DNA from: Sphingomonas_L flavalba_A
GTDB taxonomy: Bacteria; Pseudomonadota; Alphaproteobacteria; Sphingomonadales; Sphingomonadaceae
Assembly (NCBI RefSeq): GCF_047553045.1
Contig: NZ_CP180208.1
Coordinates: forward strand, 682,001 to 746,000
Reading direction: 5' to 3'
Length of the DNA: 64,000 bases
Below the pieces are notes generated by a model that was not told where the DNA came from, did no database searches, and was given only the letters and a program-made list of their open reading frames with translations. Position numbers and translations under genes: made by a program. Positions 1 through 8,039 of the stretch are shown here, piece by piece. Each line of letters starts with the position of its first letter. The stretch's first letter is position 1.

Positions 1-2
1 AC

Positions 3-755
3 GCGCTGGCGCAGGGCGCCGAGGTGATCGAGGTGGCAGAAGCCGACTGGCGAGTCAGCGTCGACAACATCCTGGCGGCGGTGACCGAGCGGACCAAGGT
101 GGTCGCCATCGCCAATCCCAACAACCCGACCGGCACCTATATCAGCGCGGCGGAGCTGCGGCGACTGCACGCTGGCCTGCCGGCAGACGTGCTGCTGATG
201 ATCGACAGCGCCTATGGCGATTATGTCGTCGCGCCGGATTACGACAGCGGCATCGCCATCGTCCGGACCGCCTCGAACGCGATCATGACGCGGACATTCT
301 CCAAGCTTTACGGCCTGGCGGGTATGCGGATCGGCTGGGCTTACGGTTCGCCCGACGTCATTGCCGCGATCCAGCGCATCCGCACCCCGTTCAACGCCAA
401 CGCGCCGGCGCTGGCGGCGGCGACGGCGGCGCTGGGCGACCGGGATTATGCCGATCGGGTGCGCGACCACACCATCGCCTGGCGTGGCCGGATGGCGGCG
501 GCGCTGGCCGATATGGGCATTCCGGTGGTGCCGAGCGTGACCAATTTCCTGCTGCTTACCCTACCGGCGGACAGTGGGCTGACCAGCAAGGGCGTCGCCG
601 CCCATCTGCTGGAACGGGGCATCATCCCCCGGCCGCTCGGCGTGTCCGGCCCCGGTAACAGCCTGCGCATCACGATCGGCACGGAGGAGGAGAATCTGGC
701 CTTCCTCGCGGCGATGGAAAGCTGCGTTCGCCGCGTGCCGAGTCCGGTGCAATGA
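3..755 (+). CDS. Class I/II aminotransferase, HisC-like (5' end outside window)
   Basis: PLP-dependent aminotransferase of the histidinol-phosphate aminotransferase type. The frame is open from base 3, so the N-terminus lies upstream of the window. The visible part has the NPNNPTGT motif that contacts the cofactor, the D-x-A-Y segment (MIDSAYGDY), and the Schiff-base lysine in TRTFSKLYGLAGMRIGW. The C-terminal small domain ends normally. Its stop codon overlaps the ATG of the GST gene. HisC-like enzymes often act outside histidine synthesis when they sit in catabolic operons. Here the partners are amino acid permeases and a sugar-acid dehydratase, so a catabolic role is likelier. Family assignment is firm, substrate unknown. 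Confidence 0.85.
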   Translation, partial: ALAQGAEVIEVAEADWRVSVDNILAAVTERTKVVAIANPNNPTGTYISAAELRRLHAGLPADVLLMIDSAYGDYVVAPDYDSGIAIVRTASNAIMTRTFSKLYGLAGMRIGWAYGSPDVIAAIQRIRTPFNANAPALAAATAALGDRDYADRVRDHTIAWRGRMAAALADMGIPVVPSVTNFLLLTLPADSGLTSKGVAAHLLERGIIPRPLGVSGPGNSLRITIGTEEENLAFLAAMESCVRRVPSPVQ

Positions 756-1393
756 TCCTGTTCACGGTCCCCTCGTCTCCGTTCGGCGCGCGCATCCGTA
801 TCCAGGCGGCGGCGAAGGGGCTGGCGCTGACGCTGGCGGAGCCGCCGGGGGGGCCTGGGTCGGAAGAGTGGCTGGCGATCAACCCATTCGGCAAGGTGCC
901 GGTGCTGCGGACCAAGGCTGGCGACATCATCGAATCGGCGGTGATCCAGGAATATCTGGAGGATATGTATCCCGCGCCCGACTTGCGCGGCACCGACCCG
1001 TTCGCTATCGCCACCGTGCGCGCCTTCACCCGCGCCGTGGACCTCTATCTGTTCCCGGCGCTGTTCGGCCTGCGCGGCGCGGCGGTGGGGGACGCGGGCG
1101 CTCTGGCCGGGGCGGTGGCGGAACTGAAGACGGCGGTCGGGCGGCTGGCCCGGCTGAAGGCGCCAGACGCCTGCCTGTGCGGGCCGTCGTTGACCCTCGC
1201 GGATTGCGCGCTGGTTCCGGCGCGTTTCTATACCGACCTGTTCGCGGCACGGCTTGGCTTCGCCTCTCCCTTCGCGCACGATGCCGGGTTCGAAGCGTGG
1301 TGGGCGCATGTTGGCGGCCTGCCGCCGGTGGCCGGGGTGATCGCCGACCTCGCCCGGATCGCGGCGGCGCCGAAGGCGGTGCGCCCTGAATAG
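752..1393 (+). CDS. Glutathione S-transferase family protein
   Basis: 213 aa, the normal length of a cytosolic GST. The N-terminal thioredoxin-like domain starts at once (ILFTVPSSPFGARIRI). The serines near residue 8-9 are in the position of the catalytic Ser/Cys of bacterial GSTs. The cis-proline glutathione-binding element is NPFGKVPVL, followed by the ESAVIQEYL helix that binds the gamma-glutamyl group. The all-helical C-terminal domain follows. The ATG overlaps the aminotransferase stop by four bases, so the two are translationally coupled. It may detoxify or isomerise an intermediate of the operon's pathway; the substrate cannot be read from sequence. Confidence 0.85.
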   Translation: MILFTVPSSPFGARIRIQAAAKGLALTLAEPPGGPGSEEWLAINPFGKVPVLRTKAGDIIESAVIQEYLEDMYPAPDLRGTDPFAIATVRAFTRAVDLYLFPALFGLRGAAVGDAGALAGAVAELKTAVGRLARLKAPDACLCGPSLTLADCALVPARFYTDLFAARLGFASPFAHDAGFEAWWAHVGGLPPVAGVIADLARIAAAPKAVRPE

Positions 1394-1406
1394 GTCGCGG
1401 CTCTGG

Positions 1407-2492
1407 ATGTGGGCGGGGCAGGCGGCGATCCTGCTCGGCATCGCCGCGCTGGTCGCGGCGATCGCGGCGACAACCGCCCGCAACCTTGACCGGCTGGGCA
1501 TCCAGCACGGTTTCGATTTCCTGTTCCAGCCGGCCGGGTTCGACCTTGGCACCACGCTGCTGCCGTTCACCTCGACCTCTCCGGTCTACATGGCGTTCCT
1601 CGCGGGTATCGCCAACACGCTGGTGCTGACCGTGCTGGCGATCGCGCTGTCGACGCTGATCGCGCTGGTCGTCGCGCTGCTGTGCATGAGCGGCGACCGG
1701 CTGCTCGGCGCGATCGGCTGGAGCTATGTCGAGATATTCCGCAACATCCCGGCGCTGCTCCAGATCTTCGTCTGTTATTTCGTCGTGCTGCGCGCGTTGC
1801 CGGCGGCGACCGACAGTCTGGACCTCGGCGGCTGGTTGGCGATCAACAATCGCGGCATCTTCCTGCCGGCGGTCGGCATCGGCGGGGGCGGCGGCGCGCT
1901 GGTCGAGGCGCTTGGCCTGGCCGCCCTCTTCGCGGGGGGCGCCATCGCGCTGCGTCACCGGGCGCGGCGCTGGCTGGTGTTGCTCGGCCTGGTCGTGGTC
2001 GTGCTCTGGGCGGTGCGCTGGGCAACGGTGGCGGCGCCGACGCTCGGCCGGTTCGGCTATGAATCACGCTGGGAAATCAGCCCGGAACTGTGCGCGCTGG
2101 TCCTTGGTCTTGCCGTCTACAACGCCAGCTACATCGCCGAGATCATCCGGTCCGGGATCAACGCGGTGCCGCGCGGGCAGTGGGAGGCGGCGCGCGCGCT
2201 GGGCTTCAGCCCGGCCCAGACGCTGCGCCGGATCGTCTTTCCGCAGGCGCTTCGCGTCATCCTGCCGCCGATGGCCAACGCCTATCTAAACGTGCTGAAG
2301 GCGTCGTCGCTCGGCGCCGCTGTCGCCTATCCCGAAGTCGTGTCGGTAATGGTCGGCACCACCAACAACATCGTCGGCCGGCCGATCGAGATCATGGCGC
2401 TGACCCTTGTCACCTATCTGCTGATCTCTCTGCTTGTCGCCTTCATCATGCACCGGATCGACCGCCGCGTCGGCCGGTCGCCGGCGCTGTGA
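1407..2492 (+). CDS. aapQ: Amino acid ABC transporter permease, AapQ/BztB-like
   Basis: 361 aa inner-membrane permease of the polar amino acid family. It has several hydrophobic segments and the EAA loop that docks the ATPase (residues about 250-280, with QWEAARALGFSPAQTLRRI). Its length and long periplasmic insertion match the AapQ/BztB half of general L-amino acid transporters rather than the shorter HisM/Q type. The next gene is the partner permease, overlapping by four bases. No binding-protein or ATPase gene lies between here and the IS element, so those must be upstream of the window, elsewhere, or lost. Transport specificity is inferred from family only. Confidence 0.85.
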   Translation: MWAGQAAILLGIAALVAAIAATTARNLDRLGIQHGFDFLFQPAGFDLGTTLLPFTSTSPVYMAFLAGIANTLVLTVLAIALSTLIALVVALLCMSGDRLLGAIGWSYVEIFRNIPALLQIFVCYFVVLRALPAATDSLDLGGWLAINNRGIFLPAVGIGGGGGALVEALGLAALFAGGAIALRHRARRWLVLLGLVVVVLWAVRWATVAAPTLGRFGYESRWEISPELCALVLGLAVYNASYIAEIIRSGINAVPRGQWEAARALGFSPAQTLRRIVFPQALRVILPPMANAYLNVLKASSLGAAVAYPEVVSVMVGTTNNIVGRPIEIMALTLVTYLLISLLVAFIMHRIDRRVGRSPAL

Positions 2493-3577
2493 GGGTGGCG
2501 GGCATGGGCGCCGGGCTGAGCGAGGGGCGCCGCATCCGCGCCGGGATTGGCGTGTTGGTGCTTGCCGGGGTGCTGTTGCTGCTCTGGCCGGCCTTCGACT
2601 GGGCGGTGACCAGCGCCTATTGGGCGGGGCAGGGGCCGCAGGCCTGCCCGGACCGGGCGGGCGCCTGCTGGCCGTTCATTCGCGAACGTTTCGACCAGAT
2701 CATCTACGGCGCCTATCCGGCCGGGGAACGGTGGCGGGTCAATACCGGGCTGGGCATTGGCGCGCTGCTGCTGGTGCCGCTGATCCTGCTGCCGCTGCGT
2801 CGCAAGGCAGTGTGGGTGGCGGGGTTTCTGCTGCTTTACCCGCTGGCGGCGCTGGCGCTGTTCGCCGGCGGCGTGTTCGGGCTGGTGCCGGTCGGGACCA
2901 GTGCCTGGGGCGGGCTGTTCCTGACCGTCGTCGTCGGCCTGTTCGCCTTCACCGCCGCCTTTCCGATGGGGATATTGCTGGCGCTTGGCCGGGAATCGCC
3001 GATCCCGGTGGTGCGGATGCTCGCCGGTAGCTGGGTCGAGTTCTGGCGCGGCGTGCCGACGCTGGTCGTCTTGTTCGTCGCGGTGATCATGCTGCCGCTG
3101 TTCCTTCCGGTCGAGCGGGAGATTGACAAGCTGGCGCGGGCGCTGGTCGCGCTGTCGATCCTGATGGCCTGCTATATCGGCGAATCGATCCGTGGCGCGC
3201 TGCGGTCCGTTCCGCGTGGTCAGTATGAAAGCGCGCGGGCGCTGGGCATGGGCTATTGGCGCGCCCATATCCACGTCATCCTGCCGCAGGCGATCCGGGT
3301 GGCGACGCCGCAGATCACCAACATCGTGATCGGCCTGTTCAAGGAAACATCGCTGCTTGTGGTCATCGGCCTGTCGGACCTGCTCGGCGTCGTCCAGGCG
3401 GCGTCGGGCGACACCGAATGGCATCTGTCGTCGGCGCGCGCGACCGGCTATCTGTTCATCGCGCTTCTCTATTGGGGCATCTGCTTTGCCATGTCGCGTT
3501 ACAGCGCCTATCTTGAACGCCGCGCCCGGCGCGGCTGGGCCGGTGGCGGTTCTGCCGGCCTTGGCGGAGAAGCCTGA
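2489..3577 (+). CDS. aapM: Amino acid ABC transporter permease, AapM/BztC-like
   Basis: About 362 aa; second permease half, likely pairing with the preceding gene in the inner membrane. It has an N-terminal membrane segment, the WVEFWRGVPTLV segment typical of this family, and an EAA loop (GQYESARALGMGYWRAH). I chose the GTG at 2489 because it overlaps the upstream stop (GTGA); an ATG at 2504 is the alternative. The usual Aap order is binding protein, Q, M, ATPase, but here a UxaA-type dehydratase follows M directly, where the ATPase would be expected. Confidence 0.85.
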   Translation: MRVAGMGAGLSEGRRIRAGIGVLVLAGVLLLLWPAFDWAVTSAYWAGQGPQACPDRAGACWPFIRERFDQIIYGAYPAGERWRVNTGLGIGALLLVPLILLPLRRKAVWVAGFLLLYPLAALALFAGGVFGLVPVGTSAWGGLFLTVVVGLFAFTAAFPMGILLALGRESPIPVVRMLAGSWVEFWRGVPTLVVLFVAVIMLPLFLPVEREIDKLARALVALSILMACYIGESIRGALRSVPRGQYESARALGMGYWRAHIHVILPQAIRVATPQITNIVIGLFKETSLLVVIGLSDLLGVVQAASGDTEWHLSSARATGYLFIALLYWGICFAMSRYSAYLERRARRGWAGGGSAGLGGEA

Positions 3578-3578
3578 C

Positions 3579-5099
3579 ATGGCCGCTGCGCTCCCTTTGG
3601 TGCTGCGCCTGTCGCCTGCCGACAATGTTGTCATCGCACGGCGGGACCTTGCCGCCGGAACGATGCTTGCCGACCCGGCGCTGACCCTGCGCCAGCCAAT
3701 CCCGACCGGGCACAAGCTGGCGATCGCGCCGATCGCGGCGGGGGACGCGATCCGCCGCTACGGCCAGATCATCGGCTTTGCCAGCGCCGCGATCGCGCCG
3801 GGCGAACATGTCCACGCCCACAATGTTGAGATGCGCGCCTTTGCCCGCGACAACGCCGTCGGCGCCGATGCGCGCCCGACCGCCTATCGCGATCCGCCGG
3901 TGACCTTTCAGGGCATCCGCCGCCCCGACGGGCGGGTCGCCACCCGCAACTATCTGGGCGTGGTGACCAGCGTGAACTGTTCCGCCACCGTCGCCCGCGC
4001 GATCGCCGATCGGATGGGGCGGGAACTGTACGGCCATCCGGTGATCGACGGGGTGGTGCCGATCACCCACAACGCCGGTTGCGGCATGGCGCCGGAGGGG
4101 GAGGGGATGGACGTGCTGCGCCGGACCATTGCCGGCTATGCGAACCATCCGAATTTCGCCGGCGTGCTGCTGCTCGGCCTTGGCTGCGAATCCAACCAGC
4201 TTGCCCGGCTTGCCGCCGCGACCGGGCTGGAGGAAAGCGAACGACTGCGCTTCGCCACCATCCAGGACAAGGGCGGCACGGCGGCGACGATCGCCTGGGG
4301 GGTCGATGCCTTGCGTGCGATGGTGCCGCTGGCCGAATCGACGCGGCGCGAGCCGGTGCCGGCATCCGCGCTGCGCCTCGCGCTCGAATGCGGCGGGTCG
4401 GACGGCTATTCGGGGATCACCGCCAACCCGGCGCTGGGCGTCGCCGCCGATCTGCTTGTCGCCAATGGCGGCACCGCCATCCTGTCCGAAACGCCGGAGA
4501 TATATGGCGCGGAGCACCTGCTGACCCGCCGCGCCGCCAGCCCGGCGGTGGCGGAAAAGCTGATGGCGCGAATCGCCTGGTGGGAGGATTACGCCGCCCG
4601 CAACCATGGCGAGATGAACAACAACCCGTCGCCCGGCAACAAGGCGGGCGGGCTGACCACCATCCTCGAAAAATCGCTGGGCGCGGTGGCCAAGGGTGGG
4701 TCGACCAATCTGGTCGATGTCTATGGCTATGCCGAACCGGTGACCGCGCCCGGCCTCGTCTTCATGGATACGCCGGGTTACGATCCGGTGGCGGTCACCG
4801 GGCAGGTCGCCGGCGGCGCCAATGTCATCTGTTTCACCACCGGACGGGGCAGCGTGTTCGGCGCGAAGCCGGCGCCGTCGATCAAGCTGGCGACCAATAC
4901 GCCGATGTACGAGCGCATGGCCGACGACATGGATCTGGATTGCGGCCCCGTCGTCGACGGCCTGGCAACGGTGGAAGAGAAAGGGGCGGAGATTTTCGAC
5001 CTGATCCTGCGGACCGCATCCGGTGAACCGACCAAGAGCGAGGCGCTGGGCCTGGGCGACCATGAATTCGCGCCGTGGATCATCGGGGCGACGATGTGA
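3579..5099 (+). CDS. UxaA-family dehydratase (altronate/galactarate type)
   Basis: 506 aa, full length for UxaA. An N-terminal SAF domain (about residues 1-90, with HKLAIAPIAAGDAIRRYGQ) is followed by the UxaA catalytic domain (from FQGIRRPDGRVATRNYLG onward), which includes THNAGCGM, LLLGLGCESNQ and LECGGSDGYSGI. Family members dehydrate D-altronate, D-galactarate or related acid sugars using Fe/Mn. The start follows the permease stop by one base. With a downstream amidohydrolase of the L-fuconolactonase type, a sugar-acid pathway is plausible, but the neighbouring aminotransferase and amino acid permeases suggest a hydroxy-amino acid instead. Substrate open. Confidence 0.85.
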   Translation: MAAALPLVLRLSPADNVVIARRDLAAGTMLADPALTLRQPIPTGHKLAIAPIAAGDAIRRYGQIIGFASAAIAPGEHVHAHNVEMRAFARDNAVGADARPTAYRDPPVTFQGIRRPDGRVATRNYLGVVTSVNCSATVARAIADRMGRELYGHPVIDGVVPITHNAGCGMAPEGEGMDVLRRTIAGYANHPNFAGVLLLGLGCESNQLARLAAATGLEESERLRFATIQDKGGTAATIAWGVDALRAMVPLAESTRREPVPASALRLALECGGSDGYSGITANPALGVAADLLVANGGTAILSETPEIYGAEHLLTRRAASPAVAEKLMARIAWWEDYAARNHGEMNNNPSPGNKAGGLTTILEKSLGAVAKGGSTNLVDVYGYAEPVTAPGLVFMDTPGYDPVAVTGQVAGGANVICFTTGRGSVFGAKPAPSIKLATNTPMYERMADDMDLDCGPVVDGLATVEEKGAEIFDLILRTASGEPTKSEALGLGDHEFAPWIIGATM

Positions 5100-5123
5100 C
5101 GCGGCGGGGGCGGACGCGCCGCT

Positions 5124-6122
5124 ATGCGTCGGGCGCCGCCGATGCCGGCTGACCCGGCCGCGCCGCGCGTCGACGCGCATCACCATTTCTGGCGCTATGC
5201 CGACGGCCATTGCGCCTGGATGCCGGATGCGCCGGCCGTGCTCCACCGCGATTACCTGCCCGCCGACCTGGCGCCGGCGCTGAAGGCGGCGGGGATTGCC
5301 GGCACCGTCATCGTCCAGGCGGCGGAGACACCGGTCGAGACCGACTGGCTGCTGGCGCTGGCGCGGGACGTGCCGTTTGTGTGGGGTGTTGTCGGCTGGC
5401 TCGACCCGGCGGACCCCGGCGCTGTCGCCCGCGCCGAGGCGTGGCGGGCGACCGGCCGTCTCGTCGGCATCCGGTTCTGGTATCAGGACGATGCGGATGG
5501 CGATCGGCTGGGTTCGGTCATCGGGGCGCCGCTGCTTGGCTGGGCGGCGGCGCAGGACATGCCGATCGACCTGCTGGTCCGCCCGCGCCACCTGTCGGCC
5601 GCCGTCGCGCTGGTCGACGCCAGCCCCGATGTGCGCTTCGTCGTCGACCATGGCGCCAAGCCGGATATCGCCCGCTGGCCCCCCGATGCGGATGAACGGC
5701 TGCAATGGTGGGAACAGATGGACCGGCTGGCCCGCCACCGCCGGGTCTCCTGCAAGCTGTCCGGCATGGTGACGGAAGCCGCGCCGGGTTACACGCCCGC
5801 CAGCCTGAAACCCTATAGCGACGCGCTGCTGCAGCTCTTCGGTCCGGCCCGGCTGCTTTGGGGCAGCGACTGGCCGGTGGCGCTGAGCGCCAGCAGCTAC
5901 GCCGACTGGGTTGCCTGCACCGGGAAACTGATCGGCCACCTGTCGGCCCCCGAACGCGCCGCGATCCTCGGCGGCAACGCCATCCGCTTCTACCGGCTGA
6001 AACCGGACCTGATCTGCCCCCCGCTGAGTGGCCCAGAGACTATGATAGTCTGGACCATGAAAGGGACATTGAATGCCGAGCAAGAAGCACAAGCCGGAAG
6101 AGATCATCGGCAAGCTGCGTGA
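5124..6122 (+). CDS. Amidohydrolase family 2 (L-fuconolactonase-like), C-terminus replaced by IS sequence
   Basis: TIM-barrel metal-dependent hydrolase. The metal site starts with VDAHHHFW near the N-terminus. Later elements are VVDHGAKPD, CKLSGMVTE and LLWGSDWPV, the last being the strand-8 aspartate of this family. Relatives hydrolyse sugar lactones or related rings. Homologous domains normally end close to the segment NAIRFYRL, which here lies at about 5979-5999. After K-P-D the frame runs into the IS element at 6010 and reads about 37 foreign residues before a stop. The native stop has been lost, though the fold is probably complete. An internal ATG at 5142 is an alternative start. Confidence 0.8.
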   Translation: MRRAPPMPADPAAPRVDAHHHFWRYADGHCAWMPDAPAVLHRDYLPADLAPALKAAGIAGTVIVQAAETPVETDWLLALARDVPFVWGVVGWLDPADPGAVARAEAWRATGRLVGIRFWYQDDADGDRLGSVIGAPLLGWAAAQDMPIDLLVRPRHLSAAVALVDASPDVRFVVDHGAKPDIARWPPDADERLQWWEQMDRLARHRRVSCKLSGMVTEAAPGYTPASLKPYSDALLQLFGPARLLWGSDWPVALSASSYADWVACTGKLIGHLSAPERAAILGGNAIRFYRLKPDLICPPLSGPETMIVWTMKGTLNAEQEAQAGRDHRQAA

Positions 6123-6351
6123 AGTTGAGATTGTGCTGGCGCAGGGAGCGAGCACGGCTGAAGCCTGCCGCCGGATCGCGGTCAGCGAGCAGACCTATTA
6201 TCGGTGGCGCAAGGAGTATGGCGGCCTGAAGACCGACCAGGCGCGGCGGATGAAGGATCTGGAGAAGGAGAACCAGCGGCTGCGCCGGGCGATCTCGGAC
6301 CTGACCCTGGACAAGCTGATCTTGCAGGAGGCTGCACGGGGAAACTTCTGA
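6073..6351 (+). CDS. IS3-family transposase OrfA (helix-turn-helix)
   Basis: 92 aa. The N-terminal helix-turn-helix (residues about 8-50: PEEIIGKLREVEIVL, then ACRRIAVSEQTYYRWRKEYGG) binds the IS ends. A C-terminal leucine-rich coiled coil (MKDLEKENQRLRRAISDLTL) mediates OrfA/OrfAB multimerisation. The frame ends in TGA six bases after the slippery heptamer at 6339-6345, where a fraction of ribosomes should shift to give the OrfAB fusion transposase. OrfA alone usually represses transposition. Confidence 0.92.
   Translation: MPSKKHKPEEIIGKLREVEIVLAQGASTAEACRRIAVSEQTYYRWRKEYGGLKTDQARRMKDLEKENQRLRRAISDLTLDKLILQEAARGNF
6339..6345 (+). other. Programmed -1 frameshift site, G GGA AAC
   Basis: In the orfA frame the codons are cgG-GGA-AAC-TTC-TGA, a perfect X XXY YYZ heptamer just before the stop. 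Slipping back one base joins orfA to the orfB frame (CTT CTG AGC...), whose conserved sequence begins exactly there. This is the usual way IS3 elements make the active OrfAB transposase. Confidence 0.8.
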
Positions 6352-7250
6352 GCCCCGCGCGGCGGCGGCGCTGCATCGATCAGGTACGACGGGATCTGCC
6401 AGTGCGGGTATCCGAGCGACGGATATGCCGGGTGCTGGGTCAGCATCGATCGACGCAGCGCAAGATGCCGCGCGGGGCGGATGACGAACAGGCACTGACC
6501 GAGGACATCATTGCATTGGCGAAGCAATATGGTCGTTACGGCTACCGCCGGGTCACGGCGTTGCTGTGCCATGCGGGATGGACGGTGAACCATAAACGTG
6601 TCGAGCGGATATGGCGGCGTGAAGGACTGAAAGTCCCGCAGCGCCAGCCAAAGCGCGGGCGTCTATGGCTCAATGACGGATCGTGCATCCGGCTACGCCC
6701 CGAATATCCGGGGCATGTCTGGGCCTACGATTTCGTCGAGGGGCGGACGCATGACGGTCGCAAGTTCCGCATCCTCACGATCATCGACGAGGCCAGCAGG
6801 GAATGCCTGGCGCTCATCGTTGCACGGCAGCTCAAGCATGAGGATGTTCTGGCGGCCCTGGCCGACCTGTTCATCTCGCGTGGGCCGCCAGCGCATATAC
6901 GATCCGATAATGGTAGCGAGTTTATCGCGACCGCCGTCCAGAAATGGCTGGGGCAGATCGGCGTAAAGACCCTCTACATCGCGCCGGGATCACCATGGGA
7001 AAATGGCTATAACGAAAGCTTCAACGGGTCGCTTCGCGACGAACTGCTCAATGGCGAGATCTTCTACAGCCTCGCCGAGGCCAGGGTGCTGATCGAGGCA
7101 TGGCGGCGGCATTACAACACCGTCCGCCCGCATAGCAGCCTGGGCTACCGGCCACCGGCACCGGAAACGGCGACACCGCCATATCCGGCCTCCGGTTCCG
7201 CTTCGCTCCACCTCCGTCCGGATATGGCGGCGATGAGCTTAATGCACTAA
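6345..7250 (+). CDS. IS3-family transposase OrfB (DDE integrase domain), made as OrfAB fusion
   Basis: The conserved sequence begins at the frameshift point. A helix-turn-helix region (VRVSERRICRVLGQHRST; YGYRRVTALLCHAGW) precedes the integrase core. The catalytic triad is complete: D in WAYDFVEG, D in IRSDNGSEF, and E in NGYNESFNGSLRDELLNGE, with the typical C-terminal YNTVRPHSSLGYRPP. The frame itself is open from an ATG at 6204, but the residues before about 6345 are only the out-of-frame reading of orfA. Nothing suggests inactivation. Confidence 0.92.
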   Translation, partial: LLSPARRRRCIDQVRRDLPVRVSERRICRVLGQHRSTQRKMPRGADDEQALTEDIIALAKQYGRYGYRRVTALLCHAGWTVNHKRVERIWRREGLKVPQRQPKRGRLWLNDGSCIRLRPEYPGHVWAYDFVEGRTHDGRKFRILTIIDEASRECLALIVARQLKHEDVLAALADLFISRGPPAHIRSDNGSEFIATAVQKWLGQIGVKTLYIAPGSPWENGYNESFNGSLRDELLNGEIFYSLAEARVLIEAWRRHYNTVRPHSSLGYRPPAPETATPPYPASGSASLHLRPDMAAMSLMH

Positions 7251-7284
7251 CAAACCAATCGGTCCACTCGGTGGGGGCAGACCA

Positions 7285-8039
7285 TCGCCTCCCGCGCGGA
7301 GGCGTGGATCGAAACGACATCCTGTCGGCGGCCTTTCGGAAGGTGGCGCGTCGCCTCCCGCGCGGAGGCGTGGATCGAAACGTCAACGAAGAGTATCTCG
7401 CCTTCCCTGTCGGCGTCGCCTCCCGCGCGGAGGCGTGGATCGAAACGGCGCCGCCAACAAGAATCTGAGCCAGAAATGGCGTCGCCTCCCGCGCGGAGGC
7501 GTGGATCGAAACACCATCGTCGCACCGCACGCCTGAGTAGCGCGCCGTCGCCTCCCGCGCGGAGGCGTGGATCGAAACGCGACGGCGTCGTCTGCGTCGA
7601 GCAGCGCAAAACGTCGCCTCCCGCGCGGAGGCGTGGATCGAAACTGGGTAAGGGCGCTCACGACTGGCGGAAGGAACGTCGCCTCCCGCGCGGAGGCGTG
7701 GATCGAAACACGTAGACCCACGCGCCGAACCCATCGCAGCCGCGTCGCCTCCCGCGCGGAGGCGTGGATCGAAACGCGGCGAACCGGCACCTCGCCAAAA
7801 TAGCGTGCAAGTCGCCTCCCGCGCGGAGGCGTGGATCGAAACCCCTAAGAGGGGAATAGTTCGAATCGCGGCAGGCGTCGCCTCCCGCGCGGAGGCGTGG
7901 ATCGAAACCCCAGGTGACGCGGATGATGGCGGCGGAGGCTGGGTCGCCTCCCGCGCGGAGGCGTGGATCGAAACGGGTAAGCCTGCCGCAAACGCCGTGT
8001 GATGACCGTCGCCTCCCGCGCGGATGTTTGGGCCGAACC
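7285..8039. CRISPR. CRISPR array, 12 repeats and 11 spacers, type I-C-like repeat
   Basis: The 32-nt repeats start GTCGCCTCCCGCG and end GTGGATCGAAAC, with a 7-bp stem (CGCCTCC/GGAGGCG). This is the type I-C pattern. Repeat starts: 7284/7285, 7350, 7415, 7481, 7547, 7613, 7678, 7744, 7811, 7877, 7943, 8008. Spacers are 33-35 nt. Repeats 2-11 are identical. Repeat 1 lacks its first G, which is replaced by the last base of the IS. Repeat 12 is degenerate in its 3' half (GGATGTTTGGGCCGAACC). A degenerate last repeat and the GAAAC-3' end both say the array reads left to right, so the leader should lie where the IS now sits. No cas gene is in the window. Confidence 0.97.

Larger units (their letters stand above)
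6010..7284 (+). mobile_element. IS3-family insertion sequence (about 1275 bp)
   Basis: It is bounded by imperfect terminal inverted repeats. The left end reads TGATCTGCCCCCCGCTGAGT (6010-6029); the reverse complement of the right end reads TGGTCTGCCCCCACCGAGTG (7284-7265). Two overlapping transposase frames, orfA and orfB, lie inside with an intact DDE triad and a -1 frameshift heptamer, so it looks functional. The flanks show no target duplication: GACC precedes the left end and TCGC follows the right end. The right end touches the first CRISPR repeat. The missing duplication suggests a deletion or rearrangement at one flank rather than a simple insertion. Confidence 0.92.

Noticed and set aside
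3456..6155. Open frame of 899 codons on the minus strand
   Set aside because: It lies antisense to the permease, UxaA-type and amidohydrolase genes, which have clear family motifs. Its translation is low-complexity (rich in Arg, Gly, His, Gln) and matches no family. Such frames are expected opposite GC-rich genes.
6005..7290. Target-site duplication for the IS3 element
   Set aside because: Compared 3-5 bases on both flanks; no match, so none is claimed.
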